A model generated the notes under the pieces. That model was not told the origin of the DNA and made no database searches. It worked only from the letters and a program-made list of their open reading frames with translations. The position numbers and the translations under genes are program-made. A stretch of 64,000 bases of DNA from Anaeromassilibacillus sp. An172 (GTDB lineage: Bacteria > Bacillota > Clostridia > Oscillospirales > Acutalibacteraceae), in NCBI RefSeq assembly GCF_002160515.1, contig NZ_NFKS01000008.1:1-64000 (forward strand). The letters are read 5' to 3'. The stretch's first letter is position 1; the number at the start of each line of letters is the position of its first letter. Positions 8,719 through 18,089 of the stretch are shown one piece after another.

Positions 8719-9736
8719 GAAAAAGATAGGTAAATCAACATACAAGACAGAAAAAAATCCGGCAATCAGCTTTTTTGCCTCCGCCGTGGGAGAAAAGGAA
8801 GGTCAAGGCCCTCTTGGTGAATTGTTCGACAGGGTTTTTACGGACATGTATGCAGGAGAAACCACCTGGGAAAAGGCGGAAAGCCGTCTGCAAAAGACAG
8901 TGGCACAGATGGTTTTAAACAAGAGCAAAAAGAAAAGCGGTGAAATAGATTTGATTTTTGCAGGGGATTTGCTTAACCAGTGTACCGCATCGGCTTTCGG
9001 AATGAGGGATTTTGAAATTCCCTATCTGGGACAGTACGGAGCCTGTTCTACAATGGTTCAGTCCATAATCGGAGCGGTCACCGCCGTCGAATCCGGTGGA
9101 GCTTCCGCCTGCCTTTGCGTCACCTCCTCACATTTCTGTTCTGCGGAAAGACAATACCGCTATCCTCTGGAGTACGGATGTTTCAGAACGCCAACCGCCC
9201 AGTGGACTGTGACAGGAGCAGGGGGATGCCTTATTGAACCTATGGCGTCAGGTGCAGTGATAGCTCATGTGGTGCCGGGAAAAATTGTGGACTTAGGAAT
9301 AAAGGACGCAAACAATATGGGAGCCGCCATGGCACCTGCCGCCGCCGATACAATAGGAAATTTTTTAAGAGATACAAACACCACGCCCCAAGACTACGAC
9401 ATGATATTTACGGGGGATTTGGGAGTTGTGGGAAGCGAAATTTTAGCGGAGCTTCTGAGAAACGACGGCTTTGAAATAGAGGGCAAGCATAAGGACTGCG
9501 GAGCAATGATTTTTGACTGTCATGAACAGCAGGTCTGCGCAGGCGGTTCAGGCTGTGGCTGCTGCGCTTCCGTCCTTTGTTCCTATATCTTAAAATCCAT
9601 GGAGAAAGGCGAGCTTAACAATGTTTTAGTCACCGCCACGGGAGCATTGCTGAGCCCCACCACCAGCGGACAAAAACAAAGTATCCCGGGAATTGCCCAC
9701 CTTATCAACATTAAAAATAAAAAAGAAATTTTTTAA
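8717..9736 (+). CDS. spoVAD: Stage V sporulation protein AD
   Basis: This 339-residue thiolase-fold protein matches SpoVAD throughout: MKKIGKSTYK start, SFASAVGEKEGQGPLGELFD, the GACSTMVQSIIGA region and GAGGCLIEP. In sporulating Bacilli and Clostridia SpoVAD binds dipicolinic acid and helps load it into the forespore together with SpoVAC and SpoVAE. Neither partner flanks it here, so it stands alone. The start is a TTG placed by homology. Its ribosome site and start lie inside the terminator hairpin of the previous gene, so translation and read-through are probably limited or regulated by that structure. Confidence 0.88.
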   Translation: MKKIGKSTYKTEKNPAISFFASAVGEKEGQGPLGELFDRVFTDMYAGETTWEKAESRLQKTVAQMVLNKSKKKSGEIDLIFAGDLLNQCTASAFGMRDFEIPYLGQYGACSTMVQSIIGAVTAVESGGASACLCVTSSHFCSAERQYRYPLEYGCFRTPTAQWTVTGAGGCLIEPMASGAVIAHVVPGKIVDLGIKDANNMGAAMAPAAADTIGNFLRDTNTTPQDYDMIFTGDLGVVGSEILAELLRNDGFEIEGKHKDCGAMIFDCHEQQVCAGGSGCGCCASVLCSYILKSMEKGELNNVLVTATGALLSPTTSGQKQSIPGIAHLINIKNKKEIF

Positions 9737-9831
9737 ATTGGAAAATTCGCCCTGTTGCGCTGTACATCACGAGGGTTTTGGTTTATAATCTGTTTGTTAA
9801 ACAAAATTTGAGAATAATTGGTTGTGATAAA

Positions 9832-10317
9832 ATGATTGTAAATCTCAAAAGCAGGGAAGAAAAAATAAGAGCCGCCGCAATCCTTTTAATGATAATCACA
9901 GTTGCGGTTATATGGTTTAATTCCTCCCTGCCGATAACTGTTTCCAGCGCACAGAGCGAAATAACAGAAAAGATTGTTGAAAAGGTTGTTCCGGCGGAAG
10001 TGCCATTTTTTCAGTATCTTATAAACCACCTGAGAAAATCCGCCCATGTGATAGAGTACGGAGTTTTGGGAATAGAGGTTTTCATGATATTTGTTGCCGG
10101 TGGAAAAAAGCCTTTTCCCAAGGGCATTTTTAATAACTTTCAAAGGATATGGAACATGATTACTCTCCCCCTTTTTATAGCTGTCACAGATGAGAGTATA
10201 CAGATATTATCAGGAAGAGGCCCGGCGATAAGAGACGTTCTTTTCGATATGTCCGGCGCATTGGGAGGCATTTTCATATGCACAATAGTTTATTTTTTCT
10301 TTAGAATAAGAAGATAA
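9832..10317 (+). CDS. VanZ-like family membrane protein
   Basis: The protein has 161 residues and about four transmembrane segments. VanZ-like motifs are visible: HLRKSAHVIEYGVLG around residue 65 and TDESIQILSGRGPAIRDVLFD near residue 120. VanZ-type proteins are linked to glycopeptide resistance and other envelope traits, but most have no known role. I chose ATG 9832. A longer reading from TTG 9778 adds 18 residues, but it has poor spacing to a ribosome site and overlaps a TATAAT-like hexamer at 9784. It is followed by a repeat cluster reading in from the convergent gene. Confidence 0.7.
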   Translation: MIVNLKSREEKIRAAAILLMIITVAVIWFNSSLPITVSSAQSEITEKIVEKVVPAEVPFFQYLINHLRKSAHVIEYGVLGIEVFMIFVAGGKKPFPKGIFNNFQRIWNMITLPLFIAVTDESIQILSGRGPAIRDVLFDMSGALGGIFICTIVYFFFRIRR

Positions 10318-10344
10318 TATGTCAGAAAATATATAATTCAATAA

Positions 10345-10620
10345 AAGAAACAGCCATGGTTATTTTGAAGTGAACCATGGCTGTAAATTTATAATTTAAA
10401 AAGTAAAACTTTACCGAGAGCGAACCATTCCAAAGAATAAGGAAAAGGTTTCGCCCGACCTGTGATGATGTTAATTTTTATATCCTCCCCTCGCAGGTTG
10501 GAAATAAAATAAACCTAACCGAGAGCGAACCATTCCCAAAACTAAGGAAAACGTTTCGCCCGCCTTGAAACGACGTTTATTTCCATGTTAAACCCTTGCA
10601 AGGCGGATATAAAAAAGTCG
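10345..10620 (-). repeat. Intergenic hairpin repeat cluster 3 (C, B-A, B-A)
   Basis: Oriented with the minus-strand transporter gene whose stop it abuts. Module C is the CAGCCATGG/CCATGGCTG palindrome near 10351-10385. Two B-A units follow, each with GAGCGAACCATTC...GGTTTCGCC: the CCGACCTG type at 10455-10462 pairing with 10494-10501 (CAGGTTGG, a G-U variant), and the CCGCCTTG type at 10560-10567 pairing with CAAGGCGG 10599-10606. Confidence 0.88.
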
Positions 10621-10630
10621 GATATAAAAA

Positions 10631-12004
10631 TTAAGCGAAGAATTTTGAGTAGTAGCCCATAACAAAGATTATGATTACAATGATTGGGAGTACATATTTA
10701 AGGTAACCTTTTGCCCATTTCGGGAACTTGATTCCCTTTCCTGCGTCAACCTCTTTGATAAAGTTTTCCCAGCCCCAGCCGTGCTTTGAAACACAGAAAA
10801 GGAGATAGGCAAGGCTTCCCAGAGGAAGCAGGTTGCTGGAAACGATAAAGTCTTCCAAATCCTGAATTGTGCTTGTGCCGCCGAATGGTGCAAAACCGCT
10901 CCATACGTTGAATCCGAGAACACATGGAATTGAAAGTACAGCAATCAAAATACCGTTGAAAATAACGGATTTCTTTCTTGACCAGCCTTTAAGGTCAATC
11001 ATAAAGCTTACTGTGTTTTCAAATACGGCGATAATTGTTGAAAGTGCGGCGAAAGTCATAAATACAAAGAACAAGGTTCCCCAGATTTTTCCGCCTGCCA
11101 TCTGATTGAAGATGTTTGGAAGTGTTACAAAAACAAGTCCCGGGCCCTCGCCTGGGTTTACTCCGAAGCTGAAGCATGCAGGGAAAATTATAAGTCCTGC
11201 CATGAAAGCAACACAGGTGTCCAAAATGCAGATGTTGATTGATTCGCCCATAAGTGAACGGTCACGGCTTATGTAGCTTCCGAAAATAGCCATAGCGCCG
11301 ATACCAAGGCTCAAGGTAAAGAATGCCTGGCTCATTGCGGCGTAAACTACGTTCCAGATTCCGTAATCGAGCATCTTGCCGAAATCGGGAACAAGGTAGA
11401 ATTTAAGTCCCTCGGAGGAATTGTCAAGAAGAATACTGTTAATGCAAAGTACAATCATAATTCCCAAAAGGGCAAGCATCATTGCCTTTGTGATTTTCTC
11501 AACGCCCTTTTGCAGACCGATTGCGCATACTGCAAAGCCTATAATAACGATGATAAGCATCCATGTCATCATCTCGCCGGCGTTGCCAAGCATACTGTTG
11601 AATACGTTGCCCACGCCCTCGGCGTCAAGTCCTTCAAATTCTCCGGTTATTGTCTTATAGATGTACGCAAGCATCCAGCCGCCTACGGTTGTGTAGAACA
11701 TCATAAGAATGTAGTTTCCTGCCATTGCCGACCATCCGGCTATGTGCCACTTAGTGCCCTTAGGCTCTAAAACGTGAAAGCTTCTTGCGGCAGATTTCTG
11801 GCTTGCTCTGCCCACGGCAAATTCCATAGCCATAATAGGCATACCGAGAATTACCAGAAACAGAATATATATAAGAACAAAAGCGGCGCCGCCGTATTGT
11901 CCTACAATATAGGGAAATCTCCACACATTTCCGAGGCCTATGGCACAACCCGCAGAGATAAGAATAAATCCCAGACGGGAAGAGAAATGTTCTCTCTTTT
12001 CCAT
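10631..12004 (-). CDS. Sodium-dependent transporter (neurotransmitter:sodium symporter family)
   Basis: The 457-residue protein starts RLGFILISAGCAIGLGNVWRFPYI, the SNF/NSS family signature forming the Na+ and substrate site in transmembrane helix 1. About 12 hydrophobic segments follow. Bacterial members import amino acids (for example tyrosine, leucine or tryptophan) with Na+; the substrate here cannot be assigned. The ATG start has AGAGGAAG in front. It is single, with MATE upstream on the same strand about 120 bases away. The hairpin repeat cluster begins a few bases past the stop. Confidence 0.88.
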   Translation of the reverse strand: MEKREHFSSRLGFILISAGCAIGLGNVWRFPYIVGQYGGAAFVLIYILFLVILGMPIMAMEFAVGRASQKSAARSFHVLEPKGTKWHIAGWSAMAGNYILMMFYTTVGGWMLAYIYKTITGEFEGLDAEGVGNVFNSMLGNAGEMMTWMLIIVIIGFAVCAIGLQKGVEKITKAMMLALLGIMIVLCINSILLDNSSEGLKFYLVPDFGKMLDYGIWNVVYAAMSQAFFTLSLGIGAMAIFGSYISRDRSLMGESINICILDTCVAFMAGLIIFPACFSFGVNPGEGPGLVFVTLPNIFNQMAGGKIWGTLFFVFMTFAALSTIIAVFENTVSFMIDLKGWSRKKSVIFNGILIAVLSIPCVLGFNVWSGFAPFGGTSTIQDLEDFIVSSNLLPLGSLAYLLFCVSKHGWGWENFIKEVDAGKGIKFPKWAKGYLKYVLPIIVIIIFVMGYYSKFFA

Positions 12005-12126
12005 AATCTACTTCCTCTCTATTTATTTTTCGATTTAAAGCGAAATGAAACTAAAAATAATGATAACAGAGCTTTAATTTATTGTCAATAACAATATGAA
12101 AATTATGTGAAAAGGAAGTGTTCTCT

Positions 12127-13500
12127 TTATGCTTTGATTTTTTGTCCCTGAGCGCCTCTTTCCAAAATGCCGTTTATTTTAAGTTTAAACATGGTGGTTG
12201 TAACCGTTGCGGCGATAACGTCGCTTAGAGCCTCCGCAAGGAAAAATCCCCAAACGCCCAAACCCAAAGGCGGCAGAATAAGTGCCAAAGGAATAAGGAG
12301 AATGACTTTTCTGAGCAGTGCCAAAAATGTGCTGATTTTCGCCTGACCCAATGCGAGGAAGGTTTGCTGACAGGCTGACTGTGCGCCCATAAGTGACATT
12401 CCCGCAAGGAAAAGTCTTAAAGCGTTTTTGCCGATTGAAATAACGTTTTCGTCCGTTGTAAAGCATCCCAGAAATATCTGAGGGAAAAGCTCCACCAAAA
12501 GTATAACGCCCACGGAGAAAGCCACGTTGACGGCGAAAAGTATTTTAAATGTAGATTTTACTCTTTCCTTGTTTCCCGCTCCGAAGTTGTAGCCTATAAT
12601 AGGCTGTGCGCCCTGGGATATGCCCTGGAGAGGCATCCATATCATCTGTGTAAGAGAAAACAGAATTGACATAAGAGCTATGTAGTTGTTGTCGCCGTAG
12701 GTTCTCATTCCTCGGTTAAACACAAGCTGAACAAGACATTCCGTTGCTTGCATAATAAAGGGAGAAATACCCAGAGATATAACGCCGCTTACCACCGCCC
12801 AAGGCAGTTTTAAATATTTAATTTTGATTTTTAAAATTGTGTGTTTTGAGGTGAGGAACATTACAACACAAACAGCGGAAACGCACTGACTGATTATTGT
12901 TGCCAGAGCCGCTCCTCTAACGCCCATGTTAAAGCCGAAAATAAAAATAGGGTCCAAAATTATATTTAAAACCGCACCAATGCAGACTGTGGCCATGCTG
13001 GTTTTGGTAAATCCCTGATTTGTTATAAACATATTAAGACCCAGAGCCGACAGCACAAATATGGTTCCGTAAAGGTAAATTTGTGTGTATTCCATGGCAA
13101 AGGGAAGATTTTCCGGAGTTGCACCGAAAATCAGAAGTATAGGTTCTCTGAACACAAGGAAAAACACGGTAAGCACTGCGGAAGCGATTATTGTCATAAG
13201 GGTACAGCTTCCCAATATTCTTTCCGCCGTGTCGTTTTCTTTTCTTCCCATAAATATAGCGGCTCTTGAAGCTCCGCCTGCTCCTATCAAATAGGAAAAA
13301 GCCGAGATAAGTATAAGTATGGGGAAAGACACGCCCAAGCCGCCCAGAGCCAGAGTTCCTATGCCCTCAATTCTTCCCACATACATTCTGTCAACTATAT
13401 TGTACAAAAGGTTTACAATCTGCGCCAAAACCGTGGGGACAGCCATTTTCAAAAGCAATTTTCCCACCGGCTCGGTTTCCATCCTATTTTTTTCACCCAT
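12127..13500 (-). CDS. MATE family efflux transporter
   Basis: The 457-residue protein has about 12 transmembrane segments and the MATE pattern: MAVPTVLAQIVNLLYNIVDRMYVGRI near the N-terminus and IGYNFGAGNKERVK in the middle. MATE pumps export cationic drugs or metabolites in exchange for Na+ or H+. The substrate is unknown. The ATG sits eight bases after AAAAGGAGG. A repeat cluster lies immediately upstream of that ribosome site in the opposite orientation, so any promoter must be inside or beyond the repeats. Confidence 0.88.
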   Translation of the reverse strand: MGEKNRMETEPVGKLLLKMAVPTVLAQIVNLLYNIVDRMYVGRIEGIGTLALGGLGVSFPILILISAFSYLIGAGGASRAAIFMGRKENDTAERILGSCTLMTIIASAVLTVFFLVFREPILLIFGATPENLPFAMEYTQIYLYGTIFVLSALGLNMFITNQGFTKTSMATVCIGAVLNIILDPIFIFGFNMGVRGAALATIISQCVSAVCVVMFLTSKHTILKIKIKYLKLPWAVVSGVISLGISPFIMQATECLVQLVFNRGMRTYGDNNYIALMSILFSLTQMIWMPLQGISQGAQPIIGYNFGAGNKERVKSTFKILFAVNVAFSVGVILLVELFPQIFLGCFTTDENVISIGKNALRLFLAGMSLMGAQSACQQTFLALGQAKISTFLALLRKVILLIPLALILPPLGLGVWGFFLAEALSDVIAATVTTTMFKLKINGILERGAQGQKIKA

Positions 13501-13515
13501 TTCATCATCCTCCTT

Positions 13516-13676
13516 TTTTTATATCCGACCTGCAAAGGTTTGTTTTGAAAATTCATCTCATTTCAGGTCGGGCGAAACTTTTTTATTTCCGCCTTGCAGA
13601 ACTTTGTTTTGAAAATAAACGTTATTCCAAGGCGGGCGAGACCTCCTGTTTAGTCTTTGGAATGGTTCGCTCTCAA
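13516..13676 (+). repeat. Intergenic hairpin repeat cluster 4 (two A modules plus B)
   Basis: Between galT and the MATE gene, antisense to both. CCGACCTG 13525-13532 pairs with CAGGTCGG 13564-13571. CCGCCTTG 13589-13596 pairs with CAAGGCGG 13628-13635. A B tail (GGGCGAGACC...GGTTCGCTCTC) follows. It is one of the clusters not oriented with the gene it follows. The rest of 13501-13829 holds an AT-rich stretch and the galT terminator. Confidence 0.88.
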
Positions 13677-13766
13677 TTCACTTCTATTATTTTTATATTT
13701 TAATGTGGATAGGGTTAATCTGTAAATAAAAGCTATGTGTGTCCTATTTCCTAATATAAAAAATCT

Positions 13767-13802
13767 GAATAAAAACAGGGAAACCGGCTTGCGATTTCCC
13801 TG
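13767..13802 (-). terminator. galT terminator
   Basis: On the minus strand CAGGGAAA pairs with TTTCCCTG and is followed by TTTTTAT, 28 bases after the galT stop. Confidence 0.85.
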
Positions 13803-13829
13803 TATTATAATTATTTTAAAGGTAAAAAA

Positions 13830-15332
13830 TTATCTGACTGAGTTGATAAATCTCATGAATGCTTCTCTGCCCTCTTCTGTATCCTTGTATACGCCTGCGT
13901 CTTTCAAAACCTCAAGGAATACCTTGCCAACCTCTTCGCAGAGCATTTCGGAAACAGCGGCTTTTGTCATTGGCATATCCTTGTGGTTTTTAAGGATTTC
14001 CTCTGTCCAGTCTGCGTGCTTCTCGATATCGGCGTCGGAACGGATGTCCTTGCCCTCTACAATGAAGTCGCCCAGCTTATCAAGCTCGCCCTTAAGTCTT
14101 GATGGAAGAACAGCAAGACCCATAACCTCGATAAGTCCGATGTTTTCTTTCTTGATGTGGTGAAGCTCGTTTCTTGGGTGATAAAGACCCATTGGACGCT
14201 CCTCTGTTGTGATGTTGTTTCTCAAAACAAGGTCAAGCTCGTAGTTGTCGCCGTTCTTTCTGGCAATAGGTGTTATTGTGTTGTGGCGTTCGCCGCCTGT
14301 GTAAGCATAGATATATGCTGCCTCGTCGGTGTATTCACGCCAGTTAGCCAAAATCTTTGCGGCAAGCTCGATGATTGGAGCTTCGTCTGCGCAGGAAAGA
14401 CGGATAACGGACATAGGCCACTTAACAATACCGGCGGTAACATTTTCAAAGCCCGGGAATGTAACAGGAATTTCGATAGGAGCTTTAGCCATTGCAAAGG
14501 TGTATCTTCCGCCCTGGAAATGCTCGTGGGAAAGGATAGAACCGCCTACGATTGGCAAATCAGCGTTTGAACCTACGAAATAGTGAGGGAACTGTCTTAC
14601 AAAGTCAAAAAGCTTTCTGAAAACTGAGCTGTCGATTTTCATAGGAGTGTGTTCCTGGTTGAAAACGATGCAGTGCTCGTTATAGTAAACATATGGGGAA
14701 TACTGGAAGCCCCAAGGTGAGTCATTGATAACAATGGGGATAATTCTGTGGTTCTGTCTTGCAGGCTTTGACATGTTTCCTGCATAACCCTCTGTCTGAG
14801 GACAGAGCAAGCACTTTGGATAAGAACTCTGAACAGCGTTTTTAGCTGCGGCAATAGCCTTAGGGTCTTTTTCCGGCTTGGAAAGGTTGATTGTGATGTC
14901 GATATCGCCGTATTCAGTAGGAGTTTTCCACTTCATATCCTTAACGATACGATATCTTCTTATGTAGTCGGAATCCTGACTGAGCTTGTAGTAATAGTCT
15001 GTAGCCTTTTCAGGTGTTTTTGCGTACTCTTCAAAGAAACGGTCGATAACCGCTGATGGACGTGGAGTCAAAACACCCATAAGCTTTGTGTCGAAAAGGT
15101 CTCTGGAAACAGTGCCGTCCTCGATAATGCCATTTTCAACGGCATAGTCAAGAATTTCGCCCAAAGTCTTTTCAAGACAAACCGGCTCTGCAGGGATTTC
15201 TGCCTCAGAGTCGAAATCTTCAACCTTGAGAATACCCAAAAGGATATTTGTGATGTAAATTTCGTCTGCCTTTTTGATAAGCTCGTTATCAAGGGCGTAT
15301 TTTACAAGCTTCTTTACGGATGTTGAAATCAT
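13830..15332 (-). CDS. galT: Galactose-1-phosphate uridylyltransferase (Firmicutes type)
   Basis: The enzyme exchanges UMP between UDP-glucose and galactose-1-phosphate in the Leloir pathway. The 500-residue length and the motifs RIIPIVINDSPWGFQYSPYV, FVGSNADLPIVGGS and SHEHFQGG (uridylylation-site region) mark the longer GalT type found in Firmicutes. I place the start at the ATG (MISTSVKK) six bases after AAGAGGTGG; a GTG three codons earlier is part of that ribosome site. No galK or galE is adjacent. Functionally it could use the galactose-1-phosphate released by the GH112 phosphorylase encoded near 53 kb. Confidence 0.92.
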   Translation of the reverse strand: MISTSVKKLVKYALDNELIKKADEIYITNILLGILKVEDFDSEAEIPAEPVCLEKTLGEILDYAVENGIIEDGTVSRDLFDTKLMGVLTPRPSAVIDRFFEEYAKTPEKATDYYYKLSQDSDYIRRYRIVKDMKWKTPTEYGDIDITINLSKPEKDPKAIAAAKNAVQSSYPKCLLCPQTEGYAGNMSKPARQNHRIIPIVINDSPWGFQYSPYVYYNEHCIVFNQEHTPMKIDSSVFRKLFDFVRQFPHYFVGSNADLPIVGGSILSHEHFQGGRYTFAMAKAPIEIPVTFPGFENVTAGIVKWPMSVIRLSCADEAPIIELAAKILANWREYTDEAAYIYAYTGGERHNTITPIARKNGDNYELDLVLRNNITTEERPMGLYHPRNELHHIKKENIGLIEVMGLAVLPSRLKGELDKLGDFIVEGKDIRSDADIEKHADWTEEILKNHKDMPMTKAAVSEMLCEEVGKVFLEVLKDAGVYKDTEEGREAFMRFINSVR

Positions 15333-15461
15333 TGTTACCACCTCTTAGTATATTTTTCCGTTGCTGAGGATGATTTAAGAAAATCAACCGTTATTATTTA
15401 ATGGTATATCATTAAATACCGATTGTCAATACAAAGGCTCAATTTTTTTGTATTATTTGTA

Positions 15462-15500
15462 GAAAAAAAGTCCGTGACGGATAAAGCTTTCCGCCACGGA
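15462..15500 (-). terminator. Terminator of the ABC exporter operon
   Basis: TCCGTG and CACGGA arms (15471-15500 region) close a hairpin, followed on the minus strand by CTTTTTTTC. Confidence 0.8.
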
Positions 15501-15511
15501 TATAAAGATAA

Positions 15512-17140
15512 TTAAAATGGCATTTCCATGTTGTGGAGAGTGTTTTTGCAGATAAGTGCAAGAACCAGAGAAACTATAAAATTCCACAAAGCGCAGACGC
15601 AGGCTGCAAGCCACAGGGGAGCGCCGGAAACTGCGCCGATTACAAAGGCGAGAATTACTCCCGGAGCAACGGCTATAAGGGAAATCATAATAAACAGGAA
15701 CATTGAAAGAGCCTGATTGCTTAAAAACCCCAAAACCCTGTCGGTGAGAATGTTCACCATGCAGTAAATACAGCTAAAGCTTGTATAAACTATTATGGAG
15801 GAGATAATCACCAACGGAGACGCCGAGCAGATTATTCCTGCCACCACAAACAGCAGAACTCCGTCAAGAAACGGCTTTATTATGCTTGTAAGGGAAGCAA
15901 AAATAAGCTTTTTAAATGGCGAATCCGGTATCATATAGATATATGGCTTTGAAAGCTCTCTCGCCCAGTCGCCGGTTACGCTGAAGAAAAGCTGCATGTA
16001 GGAAGCCATGGCAAGCAAAATAAGCATTGTAGCTTCCGAAGTCAGTACCTCGCTGTCGTCACCTGAGTAAACAATGAAAAAGGAAACAAATCCGCAGACC
16101 GCAATCATTATTATGCTGTACATATCCCAGAAAAGAACATAGCCGCTTCTGCGTCTTTCCAAAAGGTGTTTGAAAAGGAAGGTTGAAGCTCCCTTTCCCC
16201 CGTTAAGACCCTTGGAACCTATTCTGATTTTTCTGTTTTTCAGGTATGCGTCTGTGTTGTTCATACCTCTTTTCTTTACCGCCTGGCGCATTTCGTGAGA
16301 GGTTTCCGTATTTTGGAGAACATCCTCGTAGTAGTCGCAGTCGGCTTTCATAAAGAACACAAGTGACAGACCCACAACCAAAAGCATTAAAACGCCGTAA
16401 ACCACAGAGGTGATAACATTGCCGCTTAAAATTCCGAATGTAAAGCCTTTCATCCAGCCGAACAGGGGGACAAACTCCGCCGCCGGTGACTTTAAAGCCC
16501 CATACAAAGAGGAAAGTGTAAATCCGTTTTGAATTACCGGTATCAAAATTAAAACCACCGGAAGAAGTATAAGGGCGTAGAGAATATATTTAGCGGTTGA
16601 AATTGCCTTTGGTTTTCCGTTTGTGGTGCTGTAAAGAAACAGAGCCACAATCTGGGATATAATCAGAAACAAAAAGAAGCTGATTATAAGTATTACCGCC
16701 TGAGCTGTTGTTAAATCGAAAATGCTTTTTGCCATTCCTCCGTACACAAGGAAGATAATAGCCATAAGCAGCATTGTGAGCATCTGTCTTACAAGTCCGA
16801 AAACCAGCAGTGATTTTGGACTTATAGGTGAACAGAACATCATGTTAACGTCGCCCATTGTAAAGAACGTGGTTCCCGATTTAAGGCCCTTTAAAATAAC
16901 GGCTCCGCCCAAAAAGAACAAGAGAAGGAAATATATTCCGTGAAGTATTCCTATATCCACGCCGCTTTCGGTGAGAGTTCCCATACTTTCCGAGTAATCA
17001 GAGGAAAACAGCACATTTAAAACGGAAAAGCCTATAATAACCACAAGGAGAACAACGCCTACAAGCTTGGTTGGGTGTCTTAACAAATCCAGAAACCAGT
17101 TTTTTATGGATTTTCTGGTCATGTAAAGTATAGCTTTCAT
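15512..17140 (-). CDS. ABC exporter permease-like membrane protein
   Basis: The 542-residue protein has about 12 hydrophobic segments and resembles the putative ABC exporter permeases of Clostridia. A charged loop lies near residues 290-320. The start is the ATG (MKAILYMTRKSIKNW) six bases after GGGGAGGT; in-frame codons further upstream are unlikely. It follows the ATPase gene after a 20-base gap and shares its transcript, so together they form one exporter. The substrate is unknown; there is no resistance, lantibiotic or regulator gene next to it to suggest one. Confidence 0.8.
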   Translation of the reverse strand: MKAILYMTRKSIKNWFLDLLRHPTKLVGVVLLVVIIGFSVLNVLFSSDYSESMGTLTESGVDIGILHGIYFLLLFFLGGAVILKGLKSGTTFFTMGDVNMMFCSPISPKSLLVFGLVRQMLTMLLMAIIFLVYGGMAKSIFDLTTAQAVILIISFFLFLIISQIVALFLYSTTNGKPKAISTAKYILYALILLPVVLILIPVIQNGFTLSSLYGALKSPAAEFVPLFGWMKGFTFGILSGNVITSVVYGVLMLLVVGLSLVFFMKADCDYYEDVLQNTETSHEMRQAVKKRGMNNTDAYLKNRKIRIGSKGLNGGKGASTFLFKHLLERRRSGYVLFWDMYSIIMIAVCGFVSFFIVYSGDDSEVLTSEATMLILLAMASYMQLFFSVTGDWARELSKPYIYMIPDSPFKKLIFASLTSIIKPFLDGVLLFVVAGIICSASPLVIISSIIVYTSFSCIYCMVNILTDRVLGFLSNQALSMFLFIMISLIAVAPGVILAFVIGAVSGAPLWLAACVCALWNFIVSLVLALICKNTLHNMEMPF

Positions 17141-17160
17141 TTTCAGACCTCCCCGTTTGC

Positions 17161-17871
17161 TCACAAACGTGAACCCTGAGGCTCTGTGATTTTAAAGAAC
17201 AAGTCCTCCAAGTCCTCGCCGTTTCTCTCAATGTCAGCCCTTGTTCTCTCTGCCACAACCCTTCCGTTCATAAGGATAAGGCATCTGTCCCAAAATTCCT
17301 CAACGCTGTCCAGCATGTGGGTGCTGACAAGTACGGAACAGCCCGCTTGTTTAAGCTCTATAAATATGTTTTTAAGCTCTTTAATGGCGTGAGGGTCAAG
17401 GCCAACAAAAGGCTCGTCGAAAAGCAGAACCTTTGGCTGAGGCAGAAGGGCGCAGCACACGGAAAGCTTTTGCTGCATACCTTTGGAAAGCTCCTTGCCC
17501 AGCTTGTCTTTTTTATCCCAAAGCTCCATTCTTTTTAAAAGTGCTTCTATTCTCTCTTTATAATTGGAAAGGCTGTAGGCTCGTGCCACAAATTCCATGT
17601 GCTCCTCAACGGTGAGAACATCGAAAGGTGCAGGTATTTCGGGAATGTAGCCGAATACTCTTTTTGCTTCAACGGTTTTGTTTGGGTGACCGTCTATAAA
17701 AATCTGTCCCTTAAAGCGCAGAAGACCTGATATACATTTTATAACAGTGGATTTTCCTGCGCCGTTTGGGCCGGCCAAAACAGCTATCTCTCCGTCGTTT
17801 ACAGTAAATGAAATATTGTCATTTGCCAATACTTTTCCGTATTCTTTTGTAAGGTAGTTGATTTGTAACAT
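17161..17871 (-). CDS. ABC transporter ATP-binding protein
   Basis: The 236-residue ATPase has Walker A GPNGAGKS, signature LSKGMQQKL and Walker B VLLFDEPFVGLD. It is close to the antibiotic/Na+ exporter-type (ABC-2) ATPases. The chosen ATG (MLQINYLTKEYGK) lies eight bases after GGAGG; a reading 16 residues longer has no ribosome site. It is the first gene of the two-gene exporter operon. Confidence 0.9.
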   Translation of the reverse strand: MLQINYLTKEYGKVLANDNISFTVNDGEIAVLAGPNGAGKSTVIKCISGLLRFKGQIFIDGHPNKTVEAKRVFGYIPEIPAPFDVLTVEEHMEFVARAYSLSNYKERIEALLKRMELWDKKDKLGKELSKGMQQKLSVCCALLPQPKVLLFDEPFVGLDPHAIKELKNIFIELKQAGCSVLVSTHMLDSVEEFWDRCLILMNGRVVAERTRADIERNGEDLEDLFFKITEPQGSRL

Positions 17872-17993
17872 ATGTATGCCTCCTTTGTGGACAGTATACA
17901 CCGAGTTGTTCATAAACACAAGTTAAATTTTGAACACAAACAGGAAAAAATTACGATAATATCAAGTTGAAATGACAAAAATAATTTATCAGA

Positions 17994-18022
17994 TTGTAAA
18001 CACCGTATAAAGTTGCTATAAT
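17994..18022 (+). promoter_or_regulatory. Promoter of the AEC transporter operon
   Basis: TTGTAA (17994-17999) and TATAAT (18017-18022) are spaced by 17 bases. A seven-pair hairpin (CCTCACA/TGTGGGG, about 18045-18062) lies in the short leader before the ATG. Confidence 0.7.
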
Positions 18023-18089
18023 GAATAAGAAAAAATAAAGAGAACCTCACAGCCTTTGTGGGGATAAACCATTATATGGGGGAATAGGT

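Noticed and set aside
9778-9831. Longer N-terminus of the VanZ-like protein from TTG 9778
   Set aside because: The ribosome site would be only two bases away, the added residues are not VanZ-like, and a TATAAT-like hexamer lies within it.
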